This document shows positions 28,392 to 38,367 of a stretch of 64,000 nucleotides of DNA, piece after piece. The notes beneath the pieces were generated by a model. It had not been told where the DNA came from. It saw nothing but the letters and a program-made list of their open reading frames with translations, and searched no databases. The stretch is from Saprospiraceae bacterium (lineage in GTDB: Bacteria > Bacteroidota > Bacteroidia > Chitinophagales > Saprospiraceae). Position numbers and translations under genes: made by a program. Within the stretch, counting starts at the first letter, position 1, and each line of letters starts with the position of its first letter. The stretch spans positions 124,001-188,000 of the forward strand of contig JADJGA010000006.1 of NCBI GenBank assembly GCA_016708265.1. The letters run 5' to 3'.

Positions 28392-31300
28392 ATGAAGAAA
28401 CTATTTACATTTTTAATCTTATTGATTGTAACTACGATTATCGTAAATGCCCAGGCTACATTAGAGGGAGTAATCTCAGATAAAGACACGGGTTTGCCTC
28501 TTGATTATGCATATGTAAAATTGTTTAAGGGCAATAATATGATAACCGGTACCCAGACTGATGGAGATGGTAATTATGTCATTACCAATATTGATAATGG
28601 CACTTACGACGTTGAAGCGAGTTATCTTGGTTATACTGCGGAAAGGAAAACCGGGGTTGTACTTGGTTCCGGAAAAGTATCGAGAGTAAACTTTAAATTG
28701 GTTGTTGAAGGGGTAGAGCTTGGTGTTGTAACAATTTCAGAATATAAAGCACCGCTTATTGATGTTGATAATACCACTACCGGACAAACTGTAACTGCCG
28801 AGAAAATCCAGAATCTCCCTACAAAAAGTGTAAATGCAATTGCTGCAACAACTGCAGGAGTAGCTTCAGTTGATGGAGGTGCTATCAATATCAGGGGAGG
28901 AAGAACCAATGCCACAGCTTATTATGTTGATGGAGTGAGAGTGATGGGATTGATACCGCAATCTGAGATAGAACAGATGCAGGTCATCACCGGCGGACTT
29001 GAAGCAAGGTATGGAGATGCTACCGGAGGTTTGATTTCACTTACTACAAAAGGTCCTTCTCAGGTCACATCTTTCGGGGTCGAAATTGAAACTTCACAAT
29101 ATCTGGATCCTTATGGATATAATCTTGCTTCAGCATACGTTTCCGGACCAATTTTAAAAAAGAAAGGACAATCAATTTTAGGGTACAGAATTTCATACCA
29201 GTATAATGGTGTGAAAGATGATGGACCATCAGCTATTGGCGATTACCGGATGCCGGAGTCTGTTATAAAAACTCTTGAAGAAAAACCCGTTATTGACTAT
29301 AAAGGAACCAGAGTTGCCAAAGGTATTTTTCTGACAGATTCTGATGTGGGTGAGAAATTGAATGCTGCACCAAACGAACAAAGTTCTGGTTCTGACATAA
29401 ATGTAAAACTTGATGCCAGGCTTCTAAAGAATCTTGATATTGCAATCACGGGTTCTTACAATGACAATGTTAACAGATTTACACCCAGCAAGGCATGGAG
29501 CTTGCTGAATTATCATAACAATCCTTATGCATATTCCAATTCTTACAGAGTCAATTTCAGACTCAGGCACAGGATAGGAAAGCAGGGTATTGATGTTTCG
29601 CAGGATGGTGCCCAGAAGTCATCAGGTTCAATGATCAGAAATGCATATTATACCTTGAATGCGGCTTATGAAAAAGCTGATTCCAAATCTGAAGATTTCA
29701 GGCACAAGCAAAACCTGTTCAATTATGGATATTACGGAAGCCAGGATATGTCATTGGTGGAAGTGGTAACAATTATTGATCCGGACACATGGAAAGGTCC
29801 GGGAGCTCAGTTGATCGGAGGCAATTGGTGGGATTTTGTAGGTTACAACCGAAGATTTGGTGAATTTGTTGCCAATGATGAAATTAATCCTGTTTTAGCA
29901 AAATTTAATGCGATAAACGGAAATCTTGATAACAATTTCAACAGATTGTGGGATGATATGTACCTGAATGTTGGACAGGTATACAATAGTGTAGCCAAAA
30001 GCGAATCCGAACGATATAATTTCAGTCTGAATGCCGGTTTTGACTTCCTTCCGAGTGGAAGTAAGAAAGGAAGACACAGTATTGAACTAGGTGTTATCGG
30101 AGAAATGAGAATAGACAGATCATGGGGATTAAATCCTTTGTCATTATGGGAACTTGCTCATGAACAGGAAAATCTGTGGATCGTTGGAGTCGACACAACT
30201 GACATAAAAGGAACATTTACACAGCAAATTAATGGGATTGACAGAACCTGGCAAAGGTACAATACTAAACTCAACAGGAACGAAGATTCAAAGTTTTATA
30301 AAGAGATCAGGACTTTATTGGGGAAGGGAGAACACGACTATGTAAGTGTGGATGACGAAGTAACACCTGATCAGTTGCGACTTGATATGTTCTCAGGTAA
30401 AGAACTCAATGATAAAAGGGTTGTAGGTTACTATGGATATGACTATCTGGGAAATAAATTGGGTACAGATGTTAAGTTCACAGATTTCTTTACTGGTGAG
30501 GGCAGAAAGGATTTCTGGTCACCTGCCTATAACCCACTTTACGGAGGTGTTTATATCCAGGACAAATTCTCATTTAAGGATATTATTATGAGAGTTGGTG
30601 CAAGAATTGATTATTTTGATGCAAATACGAAGGTTTTAAAAGATCCTTATGCACTTTATGAAATTGAAAATGCGAAAGATTTTTATGTTGTAAATAAAGA
30701 TTATGTCAGACCGGAATCCATTGAAGACGATTATAAAGTTTATGTTTCTGATGCTGAAAGTTCAAAAGTCATAGGATTCAGAAAAGATGATCAATGGTTT
30801 TTGCCTAATGGTACTGCAACTGACGGTAGCCTGATCTTCAAAGGAGGTTTGGTTTATCCATATTATAAAGAAAGGGATGTACTATTGAGAAATATTCAGG
30901 GCAAGGATTATAATCCTAATATTTCATTTGAAGATTATAAGCCTCAGGTTAATTTCATGCCTCGTATTGCATTTTCATTCCCGATTTCAGATGATGCAGG
31001 CTTCTTTGCTCACTATGATGTACTTGTACAACGACCTGGTGCAGGTGAAGTGATCATGACTCCAATGGATTATTATTATTTTGAATCCAGTGGAAGTGCC
31101 ACTTACAATAATCCAAACCTGAAACCTGAAAAAACTATAGATTATGAAGTTGGATTCCAGCAGAAACTATCAAACAATTCAGCTTTGAAAATTCAGACTT
31201 ATTACAGGGAACAGAGGGATATGATAAGACAGAGACCATACTTTTTTGTTCCTACAGTTTCGCAGTATTATTCTTATGGGAATCTTGATTATGGGACTGT

Positions 31301-31985
31301 TAAGGGATTTTCATTTTCTTATGATTTCCGCAGAAAAACAAATCTTGAATTTCAGGTTGCCTACACATTGCAATTTGCTAATGGTACAGGTTCAGATGCC
31401 AATTCGGCGTCTGGATTATCAAACAGAGGAATTATCAGGAACCTCTATGCAACCAATTTTGATGAAAGACACAGGTTGTCTGCAGTTGTAGATTACAGAT
31501 ATTTTGAAGGAAAATTATATAATGGTCCTGTTTTATTTGGGATGAATATACTTGAAAATGCAGGAGCTAATATACAGATAAATGCCGTATCAGGTAGGCC
31601 TTATACTCAAAATTCACAACCGGAAGCATTTTATGGTACTGGTTATATAGGGGCCATCAATGGTTCGAGAAAACCCTGGTATTTTGAGGTAGGGATGAAA
31701 ATTGATAAAACTGTAACGCTGTTTAACAGGCTTGAAGCAAATGTTTATCTGAGAGTGGAAAATCTTTTAAACACAAAAAATGTGGTCAATGTATACAGTT
31801 ATACCGGAGACCCTGATGATGACGGATATTTGCTTTCTCAGTACGGTAAAAATAGAGTGGCAAAAATTATTGAACAAGGTAAACCTATTGAGGGATTTTA
31901 TGATATGTATAGCTGGTATGTTCAAAATAGTGGAAATTACTCCAGGCCAAGAAGAATTTATTTTGGTATAATGTTCAATTTATAA
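28392..31985 (+). CDS. TonB-dependent outer-membrane receptor with carboxypeptidase-regulatory-like N-terminal domain
   Basis: 1197 residues. Signal peptide (MKKLFTFLILLIVTTIIVNAQ), a CarboxypepD_reg-like beta-sandwich (about 22-105; VISDKDTGLPLDYAYVKL), the plug domain (about 125-225; INIRGGRTNATAYYVDGVRV), then a 22-strand-type barrel with many aromatic strand ends and the terminal FGIMFNL. No SusD-like partner follows; instead a large exported protein and a PorV/PorQ-family protein do, in the same direction with gaps of 85 and 34 bp. The substrate is unknown. The 247-bp upstream spacer is AT-rich. Confidence 0.93.
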   Translation: MKKLFTFLILLIVTTIIVNAQATLEGVISDKDTGLPLDYAYVKLFKGNNMITGTQTDGDGNYVITNIDNGTYDVEASYLGYTAERKTGVVLGSGKVSRVNFKLVVEGVELGVVTISEYKAPLIDVDNTTTGQTVTAEKIQNLPTKSVNAIAATTAGVASVDGGAINIRGGRTNATAYYVDGVRVMGLIPQSEIEQMQVITGGLEARYGDATGGLISLTTKGPSQVTSFGVEIETSQYLDPYGYNLASAYVSGPILKKKGQSILGYRISYQYNGVKDDGPSAIGDYRMPESVIKTLEEKPVIDYKGTRVAKGIFLTDSDVGEKLNAAPNEQSSGSDINVKLDARLLKNLDIAITGSYNDNVNRFTPSKAWSLLNYHNNPYAYSNSYRVNFRLRHRIGKQGIDVSQDGAQKSSGSMIRNAYYTLNAAYEKADSKSEDFRHKQNLFNYGYYGSQDMSLVEVVTIIDPDTWKGPGAQLIGGNWWDFVGYNRRFGEFVANDEINPVLAKFNAINGNLDNNFNRLWDDMYLNVGQVYNSVAKSESERYNFSLNAGFDFLPSGSKKGRHSIELGVIGEMRIDRSWGLNPLSLWELAHEQENLWIVGVDTTDIKGTFTQQINGIDRTWQRYNTKLNRNEDSKFYKEIRTLLGKGEHDYVSVDDEVTPDQLRLDMFSGKELNDKRVVGYYGYDYLGNKLGTDVKFTDFFTGEGRKDFWSPAYNPLYGGVYIQDKFSFKDIIMRVGARIDYFDANTKVLKDPYALYEIENAKDFYVVNKDYVRPESIEDDYKVYVSDAESSKVIGFRKDDQWFLPNGTATDGSLIFKGGLVYPYYKERDVLLRNIQGKDYNPNISFEDYKPQVNFMPRIAFSFPISDDAGFFAHYDVLVQRPGAGEVIMTPMDYYYFESSGSATYNNPNLKPEKTIDYEVGFQQKLSNNSALKIQTYYREQRDMIRQRPYFFVPTVSQYYSYGNLDYGTVKGFSFSYDFRRKTNLEFQVAYTLQFANGTGSDANSASGLSNRGIIRNLYATNFDERHRLSAVVDYRYFEGKLYNGPVLFGMNILENAGANIQINAVSGRPYTQNSQPEAFYGTGYIGAINGSRKPWYFEVGMKIDKTVTLFNRLEANVYLRVENLLNTKNVVNVYSYTGDPDDDGYLLSQYGKNRVAKIIEQGKPIEGFYDMYSWYVQNSGNYSRPRRIYFGIMFNL

Positions 31986-32070
31986 TTTTAAATTTTTATT
32001 TGAAAGTTTAAATGGTATTTAAATATTTTAGAAAGAAATAATTAATACAAAGTCAAAAAAAGAAATAAAA

Positions 32071-35000
32071 ATGAAAACATCTTATTTGAAGAAATTAATT
32101 TTTAGCTTAGCAATATTGATGATATGGCAGATTGGTTTTGCCCACATCTATGAGCCAGAGAATAAAAAGAAAAAGAAAAAAGAAGTTCAGTCAGAGATCT
32201 CTTTAAGAGAAACCTGCGACCAGCCGACTGATAAATGGTACCAGAACATCAACAATGTCAGGGCTATTTTAACAAATGGTGGTGATGTCTGGACAGAGAA
32301 TTCAAAAGGCAAATATATAGTTCCTCTCAGGGAGAATGCTGAGGACGAAGCATCATCACTGTATTCAGGTGCGGTATGGATTGGCGGCAGGGATGCTGCT
32401 GGCAATCTTAAGCTTGCTGCTTCTGATTACAGAAATTCAAGTGAATATGATTTCTATGCAGGTCCTCTTGATCAGAATGGAGCAACGGATAAAGAGGTAT
32501 GCGACAAGTGGGATACTCACTTCAAAGTACTTGGAGCAGAAATAGATCAACACCTTGTTAGTTATGCCAGGGCAAAAGCTGCTAATGAGAAAATGGACTG
32601 TGATTCTATTCCCGATGGAGTAAAATTCTGGCCTGCAAAAGGTAATCCATTTTTTTATGAAAAGTATAAATTCAAATTGCCGGCATTTGCTGACCTGGCA
32701 CCATTTTACGATCAGAATGAAGATGACCAGTATGACCCATGCGACGGTGATTATCCTGTAATTCATATACAAGCCCCAGCAGCAAGAGGCGAGTGCCCAT
32801 CCGGAATTTATGCAGATGAAATATTTTTCTGGGTATATAATGATGCTGGTGGACCACACAGAAAAACACAGGGCACTCCGATCCAGATGGAAATTCAGGT
32901 TCAGGCTTTTGCATGGGCTACCAATGATGAGATCAATGATATGACCTTTCAGCGTTATAAGCTTATAAACAAAGCAATTTCTGACATAAAGGATTGTTAT
33001 TTTGCCTGGTGGGTTGACCCTGATCTGGGATGTTATATTGATGACTATGTAGGTTGTATTCCCCCTCCAGTCAATCTTATGTATTGTTATAATATTGATG
33101 CTTTGGATGGAAAAGATGGTTGTTCCTGCGATAGAGGGGTTAATACCTATTGTGACAGGATACCCATAATTGGAGTCGATTATTTCAGAGGACCTTTAGG
33201 GCATTTTAATTTGAGATATGATTCTCTTTTCAATTCAGATTCTCTATTTATTGGAATTGATACGGTTTTTGTGCCAATTGCTATAAATGAGGACGGGGAC
33301 ACCACAATTGAGCTGGGAATGACATCTTTTATTTATTTTATTGGTGACGGAGAAGGATCTGCAGGAATGAAAGACCCTAGTAATGCAACAGAATATTACC
33401 GTTATCTTACAGGTTACTGGAAAGATGGAACACCTATTACCAAAGGAGGAAGCGGATATAATCTTGGAAGTAATGATACAGCAAAGTATGTGTTTCCTGA
33501 TGCACCAAATGATCCAAACGGATGGAGTTGTTTTTCTGAAAATTTACCATCAGCAGACAGAAGAACAGTACAGGCAACAGGACCTTTTGTTTTGAAACCT
33601 GGCGATGTAAACGAGCTTATTATTGGTGTACCATGGGTGCCTAATCAGGCTCACCCCGCGCCAGCACTTGATGAGTTATTGGTTGCTGATGAACTGGCAC
33701 AGGCACTGTTTGACAACTGTTTTGAATTGCAGGACGGACCGGATGCACCGGATATTGATATAGTTGAATTGGACCAGCAATTGATATTAGTTCTTTCAAA
33801 TGATACAATTACATCAAATAACAAATATGAAGATTATTCTGAAGTAGGTATTAAGATTGACAGGGCAAATACTGACAACATTGAATATCATTTTGAAGGT
33901 TACCAGATCTATCAATTGTACAACGGGGATGTATCAGGACAGCAACTTGATGATTTCGAAAAAGCAAGATTGGTTTATCAGTGTGATATTAAAAATGATG
34001 TCAGTACTTTATACAACTGGAGAGCTATTCAAAATCCAAGCATTAATGGTGGTGGTGAAAAGATATTTATACCTCAGAAAAAGGTAAGTGCCGTTAATAA
34101 AGGATTGAAGCATGTATTTAATGTTGTTGAAGACCAGTTTGCACAGGAAAATAAAGAATTGATAAATCACAAGACATATTACTTTATGGTTGTGGCTTAT
34201 GAACACAATAACTGGAAAGAATTTGATCCCAAGTCGGGAGAAGGTCAAAGAGAGCCATTTTTTCCGGGAAGAAGAAATGTAAAAATTTATAAGGGAGTTC
34301 CGCGTCCTATTGAGTATTCCAAATTAAACATAAATCCATTTGAAGGACCTGAAATAACGAGAATAGAAGGCACAGGAATAGGAGCTTCTTATGTAAATAT
34401 CTCTGAAAAATCAATTGATCAGATTCTTAAGGATAATTTCCTTAAAGACCTGGTTTACAAAGAAGGATATGGACCTTTTAAAGTTGAGGTTTTCAATCCG
34501 TTTGATATCAAAGATAAGGAATATAAACTTGAGTTATTTGACAGTAAAATGAGTGATGCAGTTCTTGATACATCGGCATACTGGAAATTGACTGATGTCA
34601 GCAACGGGAAAGTTTATTATTCACACAAGAAAATAAAAGAGCCTTATCAGCAGCTTATTTTGGGTGAAGGTTTTACAGTTTCAATAGATCAGGCTGTTGA
34701 TGTTGCTACTCTGGCTGATCCTGACAATGGAGTCATAGGTAGTAAATTAATTTATGGGGATTCTGAAGGACCTCAATGGCTTGCAATAGTTGGAGATGAT
34801 CTGGGAATTACATTGAACAGATTTGAAAGTGGTGAAGTTAAAACATGGGATATTACAAATTATATCAGAACAGCTAAAGGTGAAAGAGATGAAACCCGTG
34901 ACCCTAATAAAGCATTCAATAAGAAAATGAAAGAAGCACCTTTTGCACCTTTTATCCTTTCGGAATTTGCACCGAGTACGACAGAGATGTATATTTCTCC

Positions 35001-36246
35001 GTCAGCAAGAAATTACATGAGTACATTGAGAACAAATTCATGCTTTGCCAACAACAAAAACTGTCTGAATAAGCTGAACAATGTTGATATTGTATTCACA
35101 GCAGATAAATCAAAATGGAGCAGATGTGTTGTTATAGAAACATCATATAATTCACTTTATGATAAAGTAGTTGAAGGAGTTGATGGAGTTCTTAAGCCAG
35201 AGGGGAATTCTGTTCAGTTTCAGCTTAGAGGTGGCCAATCTGTTGGGAAGGAGGATGCTAATGGAGATGGTCTGGCAGATCCTGATGGAGATGGTACCGG
35301 AATGGGTTGGTTTCCAGGTTATGCTATAGATGTTGAAACAGGTGAGAGGCTGAATATTTTCTTTGGCGAAGCTTCAACTTATGGAGGTACAGAAGCAGTC
35401 GATACATTATTTACCGGTAAAAAAGGAGCAGGCAGAGATATGATGTTCAATCCAACTGAAGATGCATATATTGGATTTCCTGGTAATATTGAGGTAAATG
35501 AAATTAATCCATGGAACTGGACATTTGGAGGTTTGCACATGGTTTATGTTACTAATACCAGATATGACGCTTGTTCAAAGTTAAGAGATTATTTTAAAGG
35601 AGATAAGTATTCAGTAGTCAGGCCGGGACTTGAGACAATAACATGGGCAGCTCCGGTCATGATTAGTCCTTCAGATACACTTAACAGATTGAAATCTTAC
35701 AAAGATGGTCTGATTCCGAATACTGCAACTGTTCAGTTGAGAGTAAATAATCCATATCAGGTACCTGATGCAGAATATCTGAAAGCAGAAAGAAAGGGAT
35801 ACGGTACTTATTTATTTAATTTTAAAGGTAAATCACCTGAAGATTATACTGCTCTTGAGAAGGAAAATCCTTTGGATAAAGTTAATGTTGTACCAAATCC
35901 TTATTATGCATATTCATCATACGAAACATCACAATTTGGTAAACAGGTCAAGATCACAAATCTGCCCGGAAAGTGCACAGTTACCATCTATTCTATTGAT
36001 GGTAAGTTTATTAAGCAATTTAAAAGGGATGAGCGTGGTATAGATTACAGGGTTCAGGGCAGGACAAATCCGGCTATAAGTAAAGGTCAGATATATCCTG
36101 ATCTTATTTGGGATCTTGAAAACCATAAGGGAATTCCTGTTGCAAGTGGTGTTTATCTGATTCATATAGCATCTGATGAAGTAAAAGCTGAACGAACAAT
36201 TAAATGGTTTGGAATTAACAGGGAATTTGACCCGACCGGATTGTAA
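32071..36246 (+). CDS. Large exported protein with T9SS-like C-terminal domain
   Basis: 1391 residues with a signal peptide (cleavage near IGFAH) followed by a KKKKKK basic stretch. No catalytic domain recognised. Features seen: an acidic, Asp-rich repeat region (ANGDGLADPDGDGTG) and GWFPGYAIDVETGERLNIF near residue 1080-1100, which recurs in long T9SS-exported proteins. The last about 110 residues start VNVVPNPYYAYSSYE and contain ITNLPGKCTVTIYSIDGK and WDLENHKGIPVASGVYLIHI, the pattern of a C-terminal sorting domain. It sits between the TonB receptor and a PorV-family gene, so it is probably carried to the surface by T9SS and works with both. Confidence 0.75.
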   Translation: MKTSYLKKLIFSLAILMIWQIGFAHIYEPENKKKKKKEVQSEISLRETCDQPTDKWYQNINNVRAILTNGGDVWTENSKGKYIVPLRENAEDEASSLYSGAVWIGGRDAAGNLKLAASDYRNSSEYDFYAGPLDQNGATDKEVCDKWDTHFKVLGAEIDQHLVSYARAKAANEKMDCDSIPDGVKFWPAKGNPFFYEKYKFKLPAFADLAPFYDQNEDDQYDPCDGDYPVIHIQAPAARGECPSGIYADEIFFWVYNDAGGPHRKTQGTPIQMEIQVQAFAWATNDEINDMTFQRYKLINKAISDIKDCYFAWWVDPDLGCYIDDYVGCIPPPVNLMYCYNIDALDGKDGCSCDRGVNTYCDRIPIIGVDYFRGPLGHFNLRYDSLFNSDSLFIGIDTVFVPIAINEDGDTTIELGMTSFIYFIGDGEGSAGMKDPSNATEYYRYLTGYWKDGTPITKGGSGYNLGSNDTAKYVFPDAPNDPNGWSCFSENLPSADRRTVQATGPFVLKPGDVNELIIGVPWVPNQAHPAPALDELLVADELAQALFDNCFELQDGPDAPDIDIVELDQQLILVLSNDTITSNNKYEDYSEVGIKIDRANTDNIEYHFEGYQIYQLYNGDVSGQQLDDFEKARLVYQCDIKNDVSTLYNWRAIQNPSINGGGEKIFIPQKKVSAVNKGLKHVFNVVEDQFAQENKELINHKTYYFMVVAYEHNNWKEFDPKSGEGQREPFFPGRRNVKIYKGVPRPIEYSKLNINPFEGPEITRIEGTGIGASYVNISEKSIDQILKDNFLKDLVYKEGYGPFKVEVFNPFDIKDKEYKLELFDSKMSDAVLDTSAYWKLTDVSNGKVYYSHKKIKEPYQQLILGEGFTVSIDQAVDVATLADPDNGVIGSKLIYGDSEGPQWLAIVGDDLGITLNRFESGEVKTWDITNYIRTAKGERDETRDPNKAFNKKMKEAPFAPFILSEFAPSTTEMYISPSARNYMSTLRTNSCFANNKNCLNKLNNVDIVFTADKSKWSRCVVIETSYNSLYDKVVEGVDGVLKPEGNSVQFQLRGGQSVGKEDANGDGLADPDGDGTGMGWFPGYAIDVETGERLNIFFGEASTYGGTEAVDTLFTGKKGAGRDMMFNPTEDAYIGFPGNIEVNEINPWNWTFGGLHMVYVTNTRYDACSKLRDYFKGDKYSVVRPGLETITWAAPVMISPSDTLNRLKSYKDGLIPNTATVQLRVNNPYQVPDAEYLKAERKGYGTYLFNFKGKSPEDYTALEKENPLDKVNVVPNPYYAYSSYETSQFGKQVKITNLPGKCTVTIYSIDGKFIKQFKRDERGIDYRVQGRTNPAISKGQIYPDLIWDLENHKGIPVASGVYLIHIASDEVKAERTIKWFGINREFDPTGL

Positions 36247-36280
36247 AATTTATAGTTTATAAAATTTTAAAAATAGACAA

Positions 36281-37333
36281 ATGAAAAATATAAATTTATT
36301 AATGACTTTTCTGGCAATGCTTACTTGCTATACTTTAAGTTTTGCTGGAAATCCGGACAGGCAAGGTGAAGCTGGAGCAAGTGAATTGCTCTTCAATCCG
36401 TGGCCGACGAGTTCAGGATTGCATGGCATGAATACATCTTCTGTAAATGGTATTGCTGCTATGAGATTGAACGTTGCCGGTATCAGCAGAGGTTATGATA
36501 GGGCTATGATAGGTCTGAGTAATTCACGGTTGTATGAAGGTTCTGATCTTCAATTCAATGCTCTAGGTATTGTATTAAAAATGGGAAAAACAGGTGCTCT
36601 TGGAATTTCACTTGCTACTGTTGATTTTGGAGATATCCCGATTACTTTTGAAAATGCACCTGAAGGTACGGGAGCCTTTTATTCACCCTCATTTTTTCAT
36701 ATGGGAATTGGATACTCTTATACTTATGAGAATAAAATTTCTGTAGGAGCTTTATTAAGGCTTATTGGAGAATCAACTGCAGATGTTTCAGCATTTGGAG
36801 CAGCTATTGATGCAGGAGTGCAATACGTTTCAGGGCCTCAGGAAAATTTCAAACTTGGTATTTCACTAAGAAATATAGGAACACCAATGAAATTTGGGGG
36901 AACCGGTTTGAATTTCAGAGGACCAAATCCTGAAGGCAATTCGAGTTATCAATTGACATTTCAACACAGGGCTCAGGGTTTTGAATTGCCCTCAGTTTTA
37001 AATTTGGGTTTATCATATGATTTTTATCTGGCACAGAAAATGTATATCAGAGGTGTTGGTAATTTCACTTCAAATGCATTTTCATTAGATCAGGCTGGAG
37101 GAGGCCTTGAATTCAACTTTAGAGACCTGGTAGTTTTCAGGGGTGCATATATGTTTGAGATTGGAGAAGCTACAATTGAAGAGAAAAATATTTATTCCGG
37201 ATTGGCCGGGGGATTTACAGTGAATGTACCTTTGTCAAAGAAAAACAGCAATAAAGTTGCAATTGATTATTCTTACAGAGCTACTCATAGATTTAAAGGA
37301 TCACATAACTTTTGTGTGAGGATAGAGATATAG
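36281..37333 (+). CDS. PorV/PorQ family outer-membrane protein
   Basis: 350 residues with a signal peptide (cleavage near LSFAG). The mature start shows the family pattern: GEAGASELLFNPWPTSSGLHGMNTS as a divided motif (GASELLFNP, then GLHGMNTS). The rest is a predicted FadL-like beta-barrel with alternating strands and an aromatic end. In T9SS, PorV shuttles cargo and PorQ is its paralogue; members beside specific cargo genes are thought to be dedicated carriers. Third gene of the receptor/giant protein unit, closed by a terminator. Confidence 0.8.
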   Translation: MKNINLLMTFLAMLTCYTLSFAGNPDRQGEAGASELLFNPWPTSSGLHGMNTSSVNGIAAMRLNVAGISRGYDRAMIGLSNSRLYEGSDLQFNALGIVLKMGKTGALGISLATVDFGDIPITFENAPEGTGAFYSPSFFHMGIGYSYTYENKISVGALLRLIGESTADVSAFGAAIDAGVQYVSGPQENFKLGISLRNIGTPMKFGGTGLNFRGPNPEGNSSYQLTFQHRAQGFELPSVLNLGLSYDFYLAQKMYIRGVGNFTSNAFSLDQAGGGLEFNFRDLVVFRGAYMFEIGEATIEEKNIYSGLAGGFTVNVPLSKKNSNKVAIDYSYRATHRFKGSHNFCVRIEI

Positions 37334-37357
37334 TTTTTTAATTTTAAGGTTATTTTG

Positions 37358-37405
37358 AACTTAACGTTTCCTGGCTTTGTTACCTGGAAACGTTAAGTTT
37401 TTTTT
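37358..37405 (+). terminator. Rho-independent terminator after the PorV-family gene
   Basis: AACTTAACGTTTCC (37358-37371) pairs perfectly with GGAAACGTTAAGTT (37386-37399), giving a 14-bp stem with a 14-base loop and a run of eight T that begins inside the stem. It closes the three-gene unit; greA starts 21 bp downstream of the T run. Confidence 0.88.
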
Positions 37406-37425
37406 ATTAAAAATTGAAAGTAAGT

Positions 37426-37899
37426 ATGGCAGAGTTTAATTATATGTCTAAGGAAGGATTTGATAAGTTGGTAAGTCAACTTGATGAATTAAAGGGGGAT
37501 GGCAGGAAAAAAGCTGCTCAGGCTATTGCCGAAGCAAGGGAGAAAGGCGATCTTTCTGAGAATGCTGAATATGATGCAGCCAAAGATGCACAGGGTATGC
37601 TTGAAATGAAGATTAATGAGCTGGAGAAAATGATGGCTAATGCCAGGGTATTGGATGCGGATAAGATCAATACATCAGTTGTTTCAATCTTAACAAGTGT
37701 AACAATAAAAAATCTCAAAACCGGATTTGACTTTACCTATAAAATAGTTTCAGAATCGGAAGCTGATCTTAAACAAAAAAAGATATCTGTAAGTTCTCCG
37801 ATGGGTAAAGGTTTGCTCGGGAAAAAGCCCGGAGATATTGCTAAAATTAATACTCCTGCCGGTGAAATGGAATTTAAGATTTTAGATATTACAGCTTGA
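37426..37899 (+). CDS. greA: Transcription elongation factor GreA
   Basis: 157 residues from the ATG at 37426 (an upstream TTG at 37414 is less likely). The N-terminal antiparallel coiled coil has the acidic tip EKGDLSENAEYDAAKDAQ. The C-terminal FKBP-like domain includes SPMGKGLLGKKPGD. GreA stimulates RNA cleavage by backtracked RNA polymerase. It starts directly after a terminator; no consensus promoter is visible in the short gap. Confidence 0.95.
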   Translation: MAEFNYMSKEGFDKLVSQLDELKGDGRKKAAQAIAEAREKGDLSENAEYDAAKDAQGMLEMKINELEKMMANARVLDADKINTSVVSILTSVTIKNLKTGFDFTYKIVSESEADLKQKKISVSSPMGKGLLGKKPGDIAKINTPAGEMEFKILDITA

Positions 37900-37965
37900 A
37901 TGTTAAGAGTATAATATTTAGTTTTGATTGGGTTTATTGTATCATCTTTATAAATATTTTATATT

Positions 37966-38367
37966 ATGGCTTCAATATTTTCAAAGATCATTAATGGTGA
38001 TATTCCTTCCTATAAAGTGGCGGAATCAGAAAACTTTTATGCATTTCTTGATATCTTTCCTTTGAAGAGAGGTCACACTCTTGTAGTTCCAAAAAAGGAA
38101 ATTGACTATTTTTTTGATATCGATGATGAGTTGGTTAAGGAATATATTTTGTTTGCAAAAAAGCTGTCAGTAGCTATCAGGAATACTATACCCTGTGTTA
38201 AAGTGGGAATGGCAGTAATAGGACTTGAAGTACCACATGCTCATATTCACCTTGTTCCACTTCATGAAGTTCATGACCTTAATTTTGCAAATCCCAAACT
38301 AAATTTTACAGAAAAAGAATTTGAAGAAACAGCAGCAAAGATTGGCAAAGAGTTTAAAAGGCTTTAA
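37966..38367 (+). CDS. HIT family nucleotide hydrolase/transferase
   Basis: 133 residues, the usual Hint/HIT length. FLDIFPLKRGHTLVVPK and the histidine triad HAHIHLVPL (H91, H93, H95) are clear. HIT proteins hydrolyse nucleoside phosphoramidates and related nucleotides. It lies 66 bp after greA, an arrangement common in Bacteroidota, and its 3' end overlaps the opposing amidase gene by 4 bp. Confidence 0.92.
   Translation: MASIFSKIINGDIPSYKVAESENFYAFLDIFPLKRGHTLVVPKKEIDYFFDIDDELVKEYILFAKKLSVAIRNTIPCVKVGMAVIGLEVPHAHIHLVPLHEVHDLNFANPKLNFTEKEFEETAAKIGKEFKRL

Noticed and set aside
32437..32859. 140-codon minus-strand frame inside the 1391-residue protein gene
   Set aside because: Antisense to an intact long gene, and no start or signal sequence of its own.
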